From contig NZ_WSNW01000001.1 in the NCBI RefSeq assembly GCF_009767585.1, positions 1,766,090 to 1,830,089 of the forward strand: DNA of 64,000 nt, written 5' to 3'. The stretch comes from Coprobacillus cateniformis (lineage in GTDB: Bacteria; Bacillota_I; Bacilli_A; Erysipelotrichales; Coprobacillaceae). This document shows, piece by piece, positions 11,126-19,447 of this stretch. A program made the translations under genes and the position numbers. Position 1 is the stretch's first letter; every line of letters begins with the position of its first letter. The notes beneath the pieces were generated by a model. It searched no databases. It was given only the letters and a program-made list of their open reading frames with translations, and had not been told where the DNA came from.

Positions 11126-12613
11126 ATGAATCAACAAAAAATAAAGTGGGATAAAAAATATATTCTTATTGTTTTCATTGGTTTATGTCTAGTTATAACG
11201 TTTCTTATCTTTAATAATAGAGAGAAATCGAATACACTTATATTTGAAGGTTCTCCTGAATATATAAAGAAGAGCGATGAACAAAAGAAACAATTAACAA
11301 TAGGAGTCACAAATCCCCCTCAAGAATCAAAAAGTTATCTTGGTCAAGATCAAACCTCTCGACTTACAAAACGTCTTGTTTATGAACCTATAGTTTATAT
11401 AAAAAAAGATTTATCAATAGAGTTTATGTTAGCAGATAAAATTATCTTTTCAAAGGATGGGTTAGAAGCAAAGGTTGAATTAAATAAAAAAGCAAAGTTT
11501 TCTAATGGTGATGTTGTTAATGCTGAAACAGTTAAAAAATCTTATTTAGAATTGAATAAAACAACGAGTCAATATTCTCAAAAGGATATATGTAAAACTA
11601 TAAAAGGAATGGAAGATTATCAATTAGGAAAAAATAATGATATTTCAGGCATCATTATAGATAATGAGTATGAACTTACTTTTCAATTTAACAGTTGTTC
11701 AATTCTTAATATCCAGGGATTATCTATTCCAATATTTAAAACAGTTGAAAATAGTAAGTGGGCTATAGGAACTGGAGAATATGCTTTTGAAAAATATTCT
11801 CATAATAAATCTATAGAGCTAAAAAAGAATTTATATAAACATACTTCAAAATATGCTTTTGAAAAAATAATTATTAAAGGAACTTCTACTATAGAAAGAA
11901 AAAATGAAGTAGATAAATTTAATTTAGATATATGTGAAGTCTCTTTAACCAGTCACATAAATGATATAAAAGAAGCAAAATATCATAATGTTTATGAAGT
12001 TAATGAAGCATTTCATCTCAATTATCTAGAATTCAATCTAAATGATAAAGTAGGAGAGAATAAAGATATAAGAAAAACAATTTATTATTCAATTAATAAA
12101 TCTGATTTGCAACAAGGATTTGATAAGAATGAAAGAATGAATAATTGTCAATTGTCTTCACTAAATAATGAGAAATCTCTGGAAACTTATGATTTAGATA
12201 TTGCAAAAAAAGCATACCGTAATGTCAAAAATATAAAAGAAATTGAGTATTATACCTTAGGAGATACAGTATCAGCTTTAAGATATGATATGATGAATAA
12301 AAATCTTAAAGAAGTTGGATTAAATCTTAAAAAGACTTCTCAATATGATGCTACACTTCGATATACTACTCATCAATTGACTTCACCTATTTTAGATTTT
12401 GAAGAGAGTATTATGAATTCCTCATTAAAAGAAAGTTATCAGACATTTATACAAAGTTCATATCAGAACAATTGTCAAAATATACTTAAAGACTTCGAAG
12501 ACTATTGTCATAATGAATATGTTACAGTTCCTATTTCTACAGTTGCATATGGATTAGCTATTTCAAGTGATGTAGACCAAGATAATGTTAGAGATTTAAT
12601 GATAAACAGTTAA
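11126..12613 (+). CDS. Membrane-anchored solute-binding-like protein (SBP family 5)
   Basis: A 495-residue protein resembling the peptide/nickel-type ABC substrate-binding proteins (SBP_bac_5). The start is the ATG preceded by TGAGGAG; an in-frame ATG 36 bases upstream lies inside the preceding hairpin and lacks a Shine-Dalgarno site. Residues about 9-28 form an uncleaved-looking membrane segment. No lipobox cysteine is present, unlike typical Gram-positive binding proteins. The family pattern is visible near the N-terminus: LVYEPIVYIKKDLSIE, then a predicted strand region with FSNGDVVNAETVKKSY (the usual F-x-DG-x-P-x-TA-x-DV motif). No permease or ATPase is adjacent, so transport is uncertain. 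Its position right after the giant surface gene suggests a surface-associated or sensory role, which is inference. Confidence 0.6.
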   Translation: MNQQKIKWDKKYILIVFIGLCLVITFLIFNNREKSNTLIFEGSPEYIKKSDEQKKQLTIGVTNPPQESKSYLGQDQTSRLTKRLVYEPIVYIKKDLSIEFMLADKIIFSKDGLEAKVELNKKAKFSNGDVVNAETVKKSYLELNKTTSQYSQKDICKTIKGMEDYQLGKNNDISGIIIDNEYELTFQFNSCSILNIQGLSIPIFKTVENSKWAIGTGEYAFEKYSHNKSIELKKNLYKHTSKYAFEKIIIKGTSTIERKNEVDKFNLDICEVSLTSHINDIKEAKYHNVYEVNEAFHLNYLEFNLNDKVGENKDIRKTIYYSINKSDLQQGFDKNERMNNCQLSSLNNEKSLETYDLDIAKKAYRNVKNIKEIEYYTLGDTVSALRYDMMNKNLKEVGLNLKKTSQYDATLRYTTHQLTSPILDFEESIMNSSLKESYQTFIQSSYQNNCQNILKDFEDYCHNEYVTVPISTVAYGLAISSDVDQDNVRDLMINS

Positions 12614-12656
12614 ATCTGTCTTTTGATGAGAATATTTAGTTTACTGTTGTTTTTCA

Positions 12657-12685
12657 TTGACGATAAAATAGTCAAGTGTTATGAT
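12657..12685 (+). promoter_or_regulatory. Promoter of the thiamine operon
   Basis: TTGACG, a 17-base spacer and TATGAT lie about 15 bases before the riboswitch, so the transcript begins just ahead of the TPP aptamer. Confidence 0.65.
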
Positions 12686-12698
12686 AAAAATATCAAGA

Positions 12699-12829
12699 AC
12701 GGGAGCTTATAAATAGGCTGAGAGGGAGTTGTGAACTTCGACCGCACCTGATTTGGGTAATGCCAACGGAGGGATATAAACTTAAAAATGAAGTGATATA
12801 CCGTTGTTTGGCATATCACTTTTTATATT
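12699..12829 (+). promoter_or_regulatory. TPP riboswitch (THI box) with terminator expression platform
   Basis: The conserved THI-box blocks appear in order: GGGAGC, GGCTGAGAGGG, GACCGCACCTGATTTGGGTA, then ATGCCAACGG and AGGGA. The expression platform follows: AAGTGATAT and ATATCACTT form a hairpin followed by a U-run. The hairpin loop contains CCGTTG, complementary to CAACGG at 12764-12769 on the 3' side of the aptamer, and GGCAT, complementary to ATGCC. The aptamer's 3' strand can therefore act as an antiterminator when TPP is absent. With TPP bound, that strand is sequestered, the terminator forms and thiMED expression stops. Known family; the pairing scheme is read from the sequence. Confidence 0.93.
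12791..12829 (+). terminator. Riboswitch-controlled intrinsic terminator
   Basis: Nine-base stem AAGTGATAT/ATATCACTT, extendable by CC/GG inside, followed by TTTTTATATTA. It ends about 16 bases before the thiM start, as expected for transcriptional attenuation. Confidence 0.85.
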
Positions 12830-12845
12830 ATAAGGAGAGAAAATA

Positions 12846-13670
12846 ATGTTTGAAAAAATTATAAAAAATGTTAAAGAACAAAATCCTTTGGTTCATTGTA
12901 TAACAAATAGTGTTACAATGAATGATTGTGCAAATGCTTTATTAGCAGTACATGGAAGTCCTATTATGGCAGATGAGCAACAAGAAGTAGAAGATATCAC
13001 ATCAATCTCTCAAGCTCTTGTCATTAATATTGGAACACTTAACGAGAGAACAGTAGAGGCGATGATTAAAGCGGGAAAAAAGGCAAATGAACTTGGACAT
13101 CCTGTCGTATTAGATCCAGTTGGAGCAGGTGCAAGTCAATTTCGAACGGAGACTACATTTCGTCTACTCAAAGAAGTGAAATTGAGTGTGATTAGAGGAA
13201 ATATATCAGAAATGAAGACTGTTTATTCAGGAACGGGAACGACAAAAGGTGTAGATGCAGATATTAATGATATTGTTAGTGATGATAATTTAATGCAGAC
13301 AATAAGTTTTGCTAAAGAGTTAAGTCAAAAAACAGAGGCAATTATTGTAATCACAGGACCTATTGATATTATAACTGATTCTAAGAATACTTATATCATT
13401 AAAAATGGGTGCCCAGAAATGTCTCAAATTACAGGAACTGGTTGTATGTTGAGTGCGATATTAGGTGCATATATAGCAGTTAATCAAGATAATTTATTAG
13501 ATGCGGTTAGTTGTGCAGTTGCTATCATGGGATATAGTGGTGAACTTGCTAAACAAAAAATTGTTAAGGAAAATAGTGGGACAGGAAGTTTACGAGTTTA
13601 TCTCATTGATGCTCTAAGTATGATGAATAGTCAATTGTTGAATGGAGGCATACAAATTGAAAAAAGATAA
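12846..13670 (+). CDS. thiM: Hydroxyethylthiazole kinase
   Basis: Phosphorylates 4-methyl-5-(2-hydroxyethyl)thiazole with ATP, salvaging the thiazole half of thiamine in the cytoplasm. The 274 residues match the usual family length. Recognisable parts: PLVHCITNSVTMNDCANALL and SPIMADEQQEVEDI at the N-terminus, PVVLDPVGAGAS in the middle, and the anion-hole motif TGTGCMLSAILGAY near 198-211, which contains the conserved catalytic cysteine. A strong AAGGAGAG precedes the ATG. It is the first gene after the TPP riboswitch and overlaps thiE by 14 bases, so translation is probably coupled. Confidence 0.95.
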   Translation: MFEKIIKNVKEQNPLVHCITNSVTMNDCANALLAVHGSPIMADEQQEVEDITSISQALVINIGTLNERTVEAMIKAGKKANELGHPVVLDPVGAGASQFRTETTFRLLKEVKLSVIRGNISEMKTVYSGTGTTKGVDADINDIVSDDNLMQTISFAKELSQKTEAIIVITGPIDIITDSKNTYIIKNGCPEMSQITGTGCMLSAILGAYIAVNQDNLLDAVSCAVAIMGYSGELAKQKIVKENSGTGSLRVYLIDALSMMNSQLLNGGIQIEKR

Positions 13671-14310
13671 GCAGGCAATAAGAAAAGCTATGCAATTGTA
13701 TTTAGTTACAGATCGTTATTGGTTAGGAAAGCATACACTTTGTGAAGATGTCGAAAAGGCTGTTCAAGCAGGTGTGACATGTGTACAGCTGCGTGAAAAA
13801 AAACTTAATAATCATGAGTTTATAAGGGAAGCAGGATATTTAAAATATCTCTGTATAAAGTATGCAATTCCATTTATTATTAATGATAATGTTGATGTCA
13901 TGTTGGCTGTAGATGCAGATGGAGTACATGTTGGGCAAAGCGATATGAAAGCTCACAATGTGAGACAGTTAATAGGTGAAAATAAAATTCTAGGTGTTTC
14001 TGTACAAAGTGTTGAGCAAGCTTTAGAGGCACAAGGAGCTGGTGCAGACTATTTAGGAGTAGGAGCGGTTTTTCATACAGGTACAAAGAAAGATGCTGTA
14101 GATGTTGATATTCAGACATTAAAAGATATTTGTAATGCTGTTCAAATACCAGTAGTAGCTATTGGAGGTATTGGTTATCAAAATATATTGGAATTAAAAG
14201 ATAGTGGTATTGCTGGTGTTGCAGTTATCAGTGCAATTCTAGCGCAAAAAGATATTCATAAAGCTACACAATGTCTTAAAGAAATATGTCAGGGGCTTTT
14301 TAATGATTAA
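13657..14310 (+). CDS. thiE: Thiamine-phosphate synthase
   Basis: Joins HMP-pyrophosphate and thiazole phosphate to make thiamine monophosphate. I place the start at TTG 13657: GGAGG ends 8 bases before it, whereas the in-frame ATG 15 bases upstream overlaps that Shine-Dalgarno site. This gives 217 residues. Family motifs: LYLVTDRYW, VQLREK, PFIINDNVDVMLAVDADGVHVGQ, ILGVSVQS, DYLGVGAVFHTGTKKDA and PVVAIGGIG, including the phosphate-binding glycine-rich loop. It lies between thiM and a HAD gene with 8-14-base overlaps, all under TPP riboswitch control. Confidence 0.94.
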   Translation: MKKDKQAIRKAMQLYLVTDRYWLGKHTLCEDVEKAVQAGVTCVQLREKKLNNHEFIREAGYLKYLCIKYAIPFIINDNVDVMLAVDADGVHVGQSDMKAHNVRQLIGENKILGVSVQSVEQALEAQGAGADYLGVGAVFHTGTKKDAVDVDIQTLKDICNAVQIPVVAIGGIGYQNILELKDSGIAGVAVISAILAQKDIHKATQCLKEICQGLFND

Positions 14311-14947
14311 GGGGTACATATTTGATTTGGATGGAACACTTTTAGATTCTCTAAATGTTTGGGATAATGTAGGGAATCGCTATCTACAAAGTATTGGGAT
14401 TCAAGGGTCAGATGATTTAGATTCTCTTATGGAACATATGTCTTTACAAGAAGCAGCCCTATATATGAAAAATACATTTGTTTTAACACAATCTGTTAAT
14501 GAAGTTGCTTTAGGAATAACCTATATTATTGAAGAAGCATATGAAAAATCTATTCCATTAAAAATAGGAGCACGAAAAGTTATAGAAAAATGTTTTGATA
14601 AGAATTATCAAATTGTTGCATTCACTGCTGGTTCCGTTGAACTTGCAACAAAAGCTCTCATGCGATTGAATCTTTTCCACTATTTCCAGAATATTTATTC
14701 GTGTCAAACTTGTGGATATAATAAAACAGAGATCGAAAGTTATTTAACTCTTGTAAAAAGTATGAATTTAAAAGTGAAAGAATGTGTCGTTGTAGAAGAT
14801 GCATTATATGCAATTGAGACAGCAGTAAATGCAGGTTGTTATGTAAAAGCAATTTATGATCAGGCTAATCAAAAAGATTGGGACAAGATATGTGGAATTG
14901 CTCATGAACATTATGAATCATTTATAGAGATGGAGGATAGAATATGA
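14303..14947 (+). CDS. HAD-superfamily phosphatase in the thiamine operon
   Basis: A 214-residue haloacid dehalogenase-type hydrolase. Motif I is FDLDGTLLDS (nucleophile Asp8, acid/base Asp10), motif II is FTAGS, and VVEDALYAI near 158-166 supplies the magnesium-binding acidic pair. An alpha-helical cap occupies about 18-85, as in beta-phosphoglucomutase/phosphonatase-like subfamily I enzymes. It overlaps thiE by 8 bases and thiD by 4 bases (ATGA), so it belongs to the operon. Because thiamine monophosphate or HMP phosphate circulates here, a phosphatase acting on a thiamine intermediate is a reasonable inference, but the substrate cannot be read from sequence. Confidence 0.8.
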   Translation: MIKGYIFDLDGTLLDSLNVWDNVGNRYLQSIGIQGSDDLDSLMEHMSLQEAALYMKNTFVLTQSVNEVALGITYIIEEAYEKSIPLKIGARKVIEKCFDKNYQIVAFTAGSVELATKALMRLNLFHYFQNIYSCQTCGYNKTEIESYLTLVKSMNLKVKECVVVEDALYAIETAVNAGCYVKAIYDQANQKDWDKICGIAHEHYESFIEMEDRI

Positions 14948-15735
14948 ATACTGTTTTGACTATTGCTGGGACTGATCCTACAGGGGGAGCAGGTGTTCAG
15001 GCGGACTTGAAGACATTTATGGCACATAACGTGTATGGGATGAGTATTATAACCGCTCTTGTTGCTCAAAATACACTAGGTGTTAAAGATATTATGAATG
15101 TAACTCCAGATTTTCTGGAGGAACAATTTGACTGCGTTTTTAACGATATTTTTCCAGATGCATTGAAAATAGGAATGGTGTCAGAAACAGAATTAATACA
15201 TACAATTGTTAAGAAATTAAAACAATATCATGCGAGACATATTGTTGTTGACCCTGTTATGGTTTCCACTAGTGGATCCCGATTAATTGAAGATAGTGCT
15301 CTTGATGCATTAAAATATGAACTGATACCTTTGTCTGAAATTATTACACCTAATATACCAGAAGCAGAAGTTCTTACTGGGAAGAAGATAAAAAGTAAAG
15401 AAGATATGATTCGTGCTGCACAAGATATTCGTCAATGGTATCAAGGAGATATTTTGATTAAAGGTGGCCATTTTGAAGATCGAGCTGATGACTTGTTATA
15501 TCATAATAATGAAAAAATATGGTTAGAATGTGAACATATAGATAATCCAAATACACATGGAACTGGATGTACTTTATCTAGTGCTATTGCAAGTCATTTA
15601 GCTTCTGGATATGATATGATTACAAGTGTTCGAAAAGCAAAAGATTATATTAGTGGGGCCTTAAAAGCAAATCTTGATTTAGGGCATGGAAGTGGACCAT
15701 TAAATCATTGTTGGAATTTGAAGCAAAAGAGATAG
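14944..15735 (+). CDS. thiD: Hydroxymethylpyrimidine/phosphomethylpyrimidine kinase
   Basis: Phosphorylates HMP and then HMP-P to HMP-PP, the pyrimidine donor for ThiE. The 263-residue ribokinase-fold protein starts MNTVLTIAGTDPTGGAGVQA, with the substrate-binding GTDPTGGAG loop. It continues with VVDPVMVSTSG, ITPNIPEAEVLTG and the catalytic anion-hole motif THGTGCTLSSAIASHLA. The ATG overlaps the stop of the HAD gene. It is the last gene of the riboswitch operon. With ThiM and ThiE it gives a salvage route; thiC and the thiazole synthesis genes are absent here, consistent with dependence on imported precursors. Confidence 0.94.
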   Translation: MNTVLTIAGTDPTGGAGVQADLKTFMAHNVYGMSIITALVAQNTLGVKDIMNVTPDFLEEQFDCVFNDIFPDALKIGMVSETELIHTIVKKLKQYHARHIVVDPVMVSTSGSRLIEDSALDALKYELIPLSEIITPNIPEAEVLTGKKIKSKEDMIRAAQDIRQWYQGDILIKGGHFEDRADDLLYHNNEKIWLECEHIDNPNTHGTGCTLSSAIASHLASGYDMITSVRKAKDYISGALKANLDLGHGSGPLNHCWNLKQKR

Positions 15736-15764
15736 TTTATTTTTCTCAATAGGGAATAAAAAAG

Positions 15765-15810
15765 AAGATGAAATACACTTAATTATCAATAAAGGTATTT
15801 CATCTTTTAT
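15765..15810. terminator. Bidirectional terminator between thiD and the GGDEF-EAL gene
   Basis: AAGATGAAATAC pairs with GTATTTCATCTT, flanked by T-rich sequence on the right and A-rich sequence on the left, so it can end both convergent transcripts. Confidence 0.8.
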
Positions 15811-15825
15811 TTATAATAAATATGA

Positions 15826-17748
15826 TTAAGTATTATGTTTTAGGAATTCAATAACATCTTTTTCAGGCATAGGCTTGGCATAATAGAAGCCTTGTACAAA
15901 ATCTATTTGACAATCTTTTACAAACTGATTTTGTTCTTTCGTTTCGACACCCTCTGCAACAACAGAACAACCTAAATCTTGAAAAGAACGTGTTATGTTT
16001 TTAACAAGACCAGCTGACTTTTCATTATCCATAGCAGCTAATATTAAACTTCTATCAAGTTTGATAGTACCAAATGGAATACCAATAACTGTTGCAATAT
16101 TAGAGTAGCCTGTTCCAAAATCATCTAAACCCATACGAATTCCTTTTTGGGCTACATAATTTGCAAAATGAGTAACAACTTCTACATTTTTAGCTATTGT
16201 GCTTTCAGTAAATTCTATTTTTATTTTTGATAAAGGGATATGATGTGATTCTATAATCTCAATGACTTTATTTGATAAGTTTGATTCATTAAATTGATAA
16301 GCTGAAAAATTAACATGTACAGATTTTATATGAATATTTTCTTTTGATAAATGATTTATAAATTCACATGCTTTTTCAAGAATCTGATAAGTTATTTCTA
16401 TAATAAGACCAGTTTCTTCAGCAATTGGAATAAATTCATTAGGATATAATGGACCCAATGATGAGTTTGGAATTCTCACTAGAGATTCAGCAAAATCATA
16501 CTTACCAGTTTTTAAATCAATAATAGGTTGATAATAGAGTTCAAAACTCTGTTTGGCTATTTTATCCTTTAATATCTCAATAATTCTCTCTCTTCTATTG
16601 ATACTGTTCATAATATTTTCATCACAGTAATGGACTTGCTTCGATGAATCACGTTTAGCTTGAATAACAGCATATTCTACAGCATTCAATATCTTTTCGG
16701 CTGTTGTAGCACTTTGAGGATAAGTTGCAACTCCAGCAACAGTGGAAACATAAAAACTATAATCTTGAATTATCCAGGGAGAGATTGTTTTTTTATCAAG
16801 TAGATCAATAATTTGTTTTACCAAATGACGTTGTTCATGTTGAATTAAAATAGCAAATTCATCACCATTAAAACGATAAACACTATTTAATGGTGCAATG
16901 GAAGATAAAAACTCTGAAAATTTAACTAATAATTCGTTTCCCATAGCATGTCCATATGATTCATTAATCTTCTTAAAATCTCTAAGAGAAATAACAAGCA
17001 AAACAAATGGATCATGACCATATTTTTCAATTAATATTTCCATCATTTGAAATAGTTCAGAACGATTAGGTAAATTTGTTAAAGAATCTAAGGTTAATTG
17101 CTTATTTTGCAAATGAAGATAAATAATTAATAAAGCCATAGTAGCTGCTGTTCCAGAGAGGATAATATTTGGATAAATTTGTTGAATAACAATAACAGCA
17201 ACTGCAATAAGTGGAAAGACACTAAGTATCTTGTAAATATGATAATTTATTTTTTTCTTATTGATAATCACAATGATAAGACAAAACAAACAGTATAAGT
17301 AAAATAACAAGTAAGTTATAAAAATAAATGAACCCTGATTGTAAACACCTTCAGATGATAAACTAAACAATATATGTGAAAAAGGATTGGAAAGGACAAT
17401 AAGGATATAAATAAGTCCAGGCAAGGTTCCTAACCACATTATTTTTGATAGTTTTGTATGATTGTAAATAAGAGTTGATGAATATAAGAAATAAATCATT
17501 CCCATTAAAGGGGTGAAGATAAAGTAAATAGTCGTCACAAGTTCTATCATCCAAATTGGAAAAATTTGAGTATAAGTCAACATACAAGTTGATAGAATAT
17601 TAGTAGATATAGCGAGAAATGTGACTAAAAAACAGGCCTGAAATAACTGATTTGTTAACGTTGGTAAATTGCTTCCTTTTCTAGAGTAAGACCATATAAT
17701 AAGAAGAATGATAATTGATATACATTCAGGTATAATATTCCAATACAA
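15826..17748 (-). CDS. Membrane GGDEF-EAL protein, probably a c-di-GMP phosphodiesterase
   Basis: About 640 residues. The start is probably TTG 17748: AGGAGGG lies just upstream of it, whereas the ATG 18 bases earlier has no Shine-Dalgarno and itself contains that site. The first ~220 residues hold about eight hydrophobic helices (7TM/MASE-like sensor). The GGDEF domain is degenerate, with RFNGDEF near residue 290, so cyclase activity is doubtful. The EAL domain looks complete: ESLVR (near 418) in place of EALLR, then NFSAYQF, EFTES, DDFGTGYSN, KLDRS, AEGVET and QGFYYAKPMP, keeping the metal and catalytic acidic residues. Expected to hydrolyse cyclic di-GMP, perhaps with GTP binding at the GGDEF domain as an allosteric input. 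Monocistronic. Confidence 0.88.
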   Translation of the reverse strand: MYWNIIPECISIIILLIIWSYSRKGSNLPTLTNQLFQACFLVTFLAISTNILSTCMLTYTQIFPIWMIELVTTIYFIFTPLMGMIYFLYSSTLIYNHTKLSKIMWLGTLPGLIYILIVLSNPFSHILFSLSSEGVYNQGSFIFITYLLFYLYCLFCLIIVIINKKKINYHIYKILSVFPLIAVAVIVIQQIYPNIILSGTAATMALLIIYLHLQNKQLTLDSLTNLPNRSELFQMMEILIEKYGHDPFVLLVISLRDFKKINESYGHAMGNELLVKFSEFLSSIAPLNSVYRFNGDEFAILIQHEQRHLVKQIIDLLDKKTISPWIIQDYSFYVSTVAGVATYPQSATTAEKILNAVEYAVIQAKRDSSKQVHYCDENIMNSINRRERIIEILKDKIAKQSFELYYQPIIDLKTGKYDFAESLVRIPNSSLGPLYPNEFIPIAEETGLIIEITYQILEKACEFINHLSKENIHIKSVHVNFSAYQFNESNLSNKVIEIIESHHIPLSKIKIEFTESTIAKNVEVVTHFANYVAQKGIRMGLDDFGTGYSNIATVIGIPFGTIKLDRSLILAAMDNEKSAGLVKNITRSFQDLGCSVVAEGVETKEQNQFVKDCQIDFVQGFYYAKPMPEKDVIEFLKHNT

Positions 17749-17783
17749 GATATCCCTCCTTGTCATTTAAGATATTCAAACTA

Positions 17784-17812
17784 TAAAAACCCTTCTTAAT
17801 GCTAAGAAGAGT
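17784..17812 (-). terminator. Terminator of the lactonase-fold gene
   Basis: CTTCTTA/TAAGAAG stem with a 4-base loop. On the minus strand it is followed by GGGTTTTTATAG. It separates the lactonase-like gene from the downstream GGDEF-EAL gene. Confidence 0.7.
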
Positions 17813-17819
17813 CTATCTG

Positions 17820-18851
17820 TTATTCAAATGCTATACAAACAGGTGCAGGTAAATCTATTGTTGAGTCGCTCATAAGTAATTTTTCATTATCTTCATCAAA
17901 GGTTAATACTTGTAATTGATTATCACCTTGACAGCCAACAATTAAGAACTGATCATTAATAATATGAAAATCTCTAGGACCTTTACCAGTATGAACCATA
18001 TACAATAATGATATTTTACCAGATTCTTTATTGACACGATACATCGCAATACTATCATGACCGCGATTAGATACAAATAAATGTTCACCAGTTGATGTCA
18101 TACGAATAGCAGATGCACTTGAGAACCCCTTGAAATGTCTAGGAATACAATGAATAGCTTGAATAAGACTAAAACGGCCTTCAGAGTATTTAAAAACCAT
18201 AATATTATTCGCAATTTCATTCACAAGATAAGCAAAACGACCATCATATGAAAAAATCATGTGACGTGGTCCAGAACCAGGAATAACATTGAGAGTATAA
18301 TCAGCATCTTCTAATAATACCCCTTGATGAAAGCGATACATAACAACTTTATCTGCACCTAAGTCTACAGAATATACAAATTGTTTATCTGGTGTAATAC
18401 CAACATAATGAGCATGGGGTCCAGTTTGCCTTTTTAAAAGATCAGGTCCAAGTCCTTTATGTCTTACAGCAGAAATTTTCTGAGTTATTGTTTTGTTATC
18501 TAATTGATAAGAAGCTGTTGCACCAATATGATAATTTGCTGCAAAAATATAACGGAGAGTATCATCAACACATAAATGTGTATAAGATCTTCCACTAGAA
18601 TTATAATTATTATTAAGAATTAATTCATCTTTATAAATTGAGAAACTCCCTAATCCTCCACCATCATTCAATGAACTGGCATTTTTATATGCAACATATA
18701 GAACATGATCTTTAGTTATCATATACGAAGGGTAATCCTGCGTGACTATCTGCTGAACACGTTGCATCTCAAGTGTCTCTTCATTAAGTCTCATGATATA
18801 AATTCCCTTATCATTATTTTTTCCATAACTGGCAACATAGAATGTTTTCAT
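17820..18851 (-). CDS. Lactonase-family beta-propeller protein (6-phosphogluconolactonase-like)
   Basis: A 343-residue protein of the YbhE/Pgl seven-bladed propeller family. Recognisable segments: KTFYVASYGKNNDKGIY at the N-terminus, then GGGLGSFSIY, FAANYHIGATASYQL, TGPHAHYVGITPDKQFVYS with the family His pair, GSGPRHMIF, LFVSNRGHDSIAMY and TGKGPRDFHI. These occur in cycloisomerase-2/lactonase proteins. The family enzyme hydrolyses 6-phosphogluconolactone, but many members have other or unknown substrates, and no pentose-phosphate genes are nearby. AAGGGGT precedes the ATG. Divergent from the Lrp-type gene. Confidence 0.8.
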   Translation of the reverse strand: MKTFYVASYGKNNDKGIYIMRLNEETLEMQRVQQIVTQDYPSYMITKDHVLYVAYKNASSLNDGGGLGSFSIYKDELILNNNYNSSGRSYTHLCVDDTLRYIFAANYHIGATASYQLDNKTITQKISAVRHKGLGPDLLKRQTGPHAHYVGITPDKQFVYSVDLGADKVVMYRFHQGVLLEDADYTLNVIPGSGPRHMIFSYDGRFAYLVNEIANNIMVFKYSEGRFSLIQAIHCIPRHFKGFSSASAIRMTSTGEHLFVSNRGHDSIAMYRVNKESGKISLLYMVHTGKGPRDFHIINDQFLIVGCQGDNQLQVLTFDEDNEKLLMSDSTIDLPAPVCIAFE

Positions 18852-18955
18852 AAGTAAACCCCTTTCATAAATCTATTTTAACACAATAATATTCTATTTA
18901 CTAATATAAAAAAATGTACTACAATAAATATAATATAAAAGAAGGAGTGATCGTT

Positions 18956-19447
18956 ATGGAAGATAAGTTATTACTAAGTTTGTTACAGAAAAATGCAAGG
19001 ATGAAAATTACTGATCTAGCGGCCGCCTTAGAAGAAACGAAAGATAATGTTATTGATAGATTAACAGAATTAGAAAAAGAAAAAGTCATTTGTGGATATC
19101 ATACAATTGTTAATTGGGATTTAACTCATGCTGAAATTGTCACTGCCTTGATTCAAATCAATGCAAATCCAGAAAGAGAGTATGGTTATGATAGAATCGC
19201 AAGTCGTATTTATAAATTTGATGAAGTCGATACAATGTATCTCTTAAGTGGTAGTTTTGAATTTGTAGCTATAGTCAAAGGGAAAACAATGCAGGAAGTT
19301 GCTCACTTTGTAGCAAGTAAATTAGCATGTTTAGATGGTGTGACAGGGACATCAACATTCTTTGTATTAAAACAATATAAAAATAATGGTGTTGTTTTAA
19401 TTGAAGATGAAGATGGTTCTAATGATAGATTGGTGGTGACTCCATAA
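18956..19447 (+). CDS. Lrp/AsnC-family regulator, probably AlaR-like
   Basis: A 163-residue transcription factor. The start is the ATG after GAAGGAG; an in-frame upstream ATG has no Shine-Dalgarno site. The N-terminal winged helix (MEDKLLLSLLQKNARMKITD, about 1-50) and the C-terminal RAM/AsnC ligand domain (about 65-145, with MYLLSGSFEFVAIVKG) match the family. Its stop overlaps the start of the aminotransferase gene by one base. An Lrp-type gene directly coupled to an alanine-type aminotransferase matches the alaR-alaT arrangement of Bacillus subtilis, which suggests it senses alanine or a related amino acid and controls its partner. Assignment by context. Confidence 0.82.
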   Translation: MEDKLLLSLLQKNARMKITDLAAALEETKDNVIDRLTELEKEKVICGYHTIVNWDLTHAEIVTALIQINANPEREYGYDRIASRIYKFDEVDTMYLLSGSFEFVAIVKGKTMQEVAHFVASKLACLDGVTGTSTFFVLKQYKNNGVVLIEDEDGSNDRLVVTP

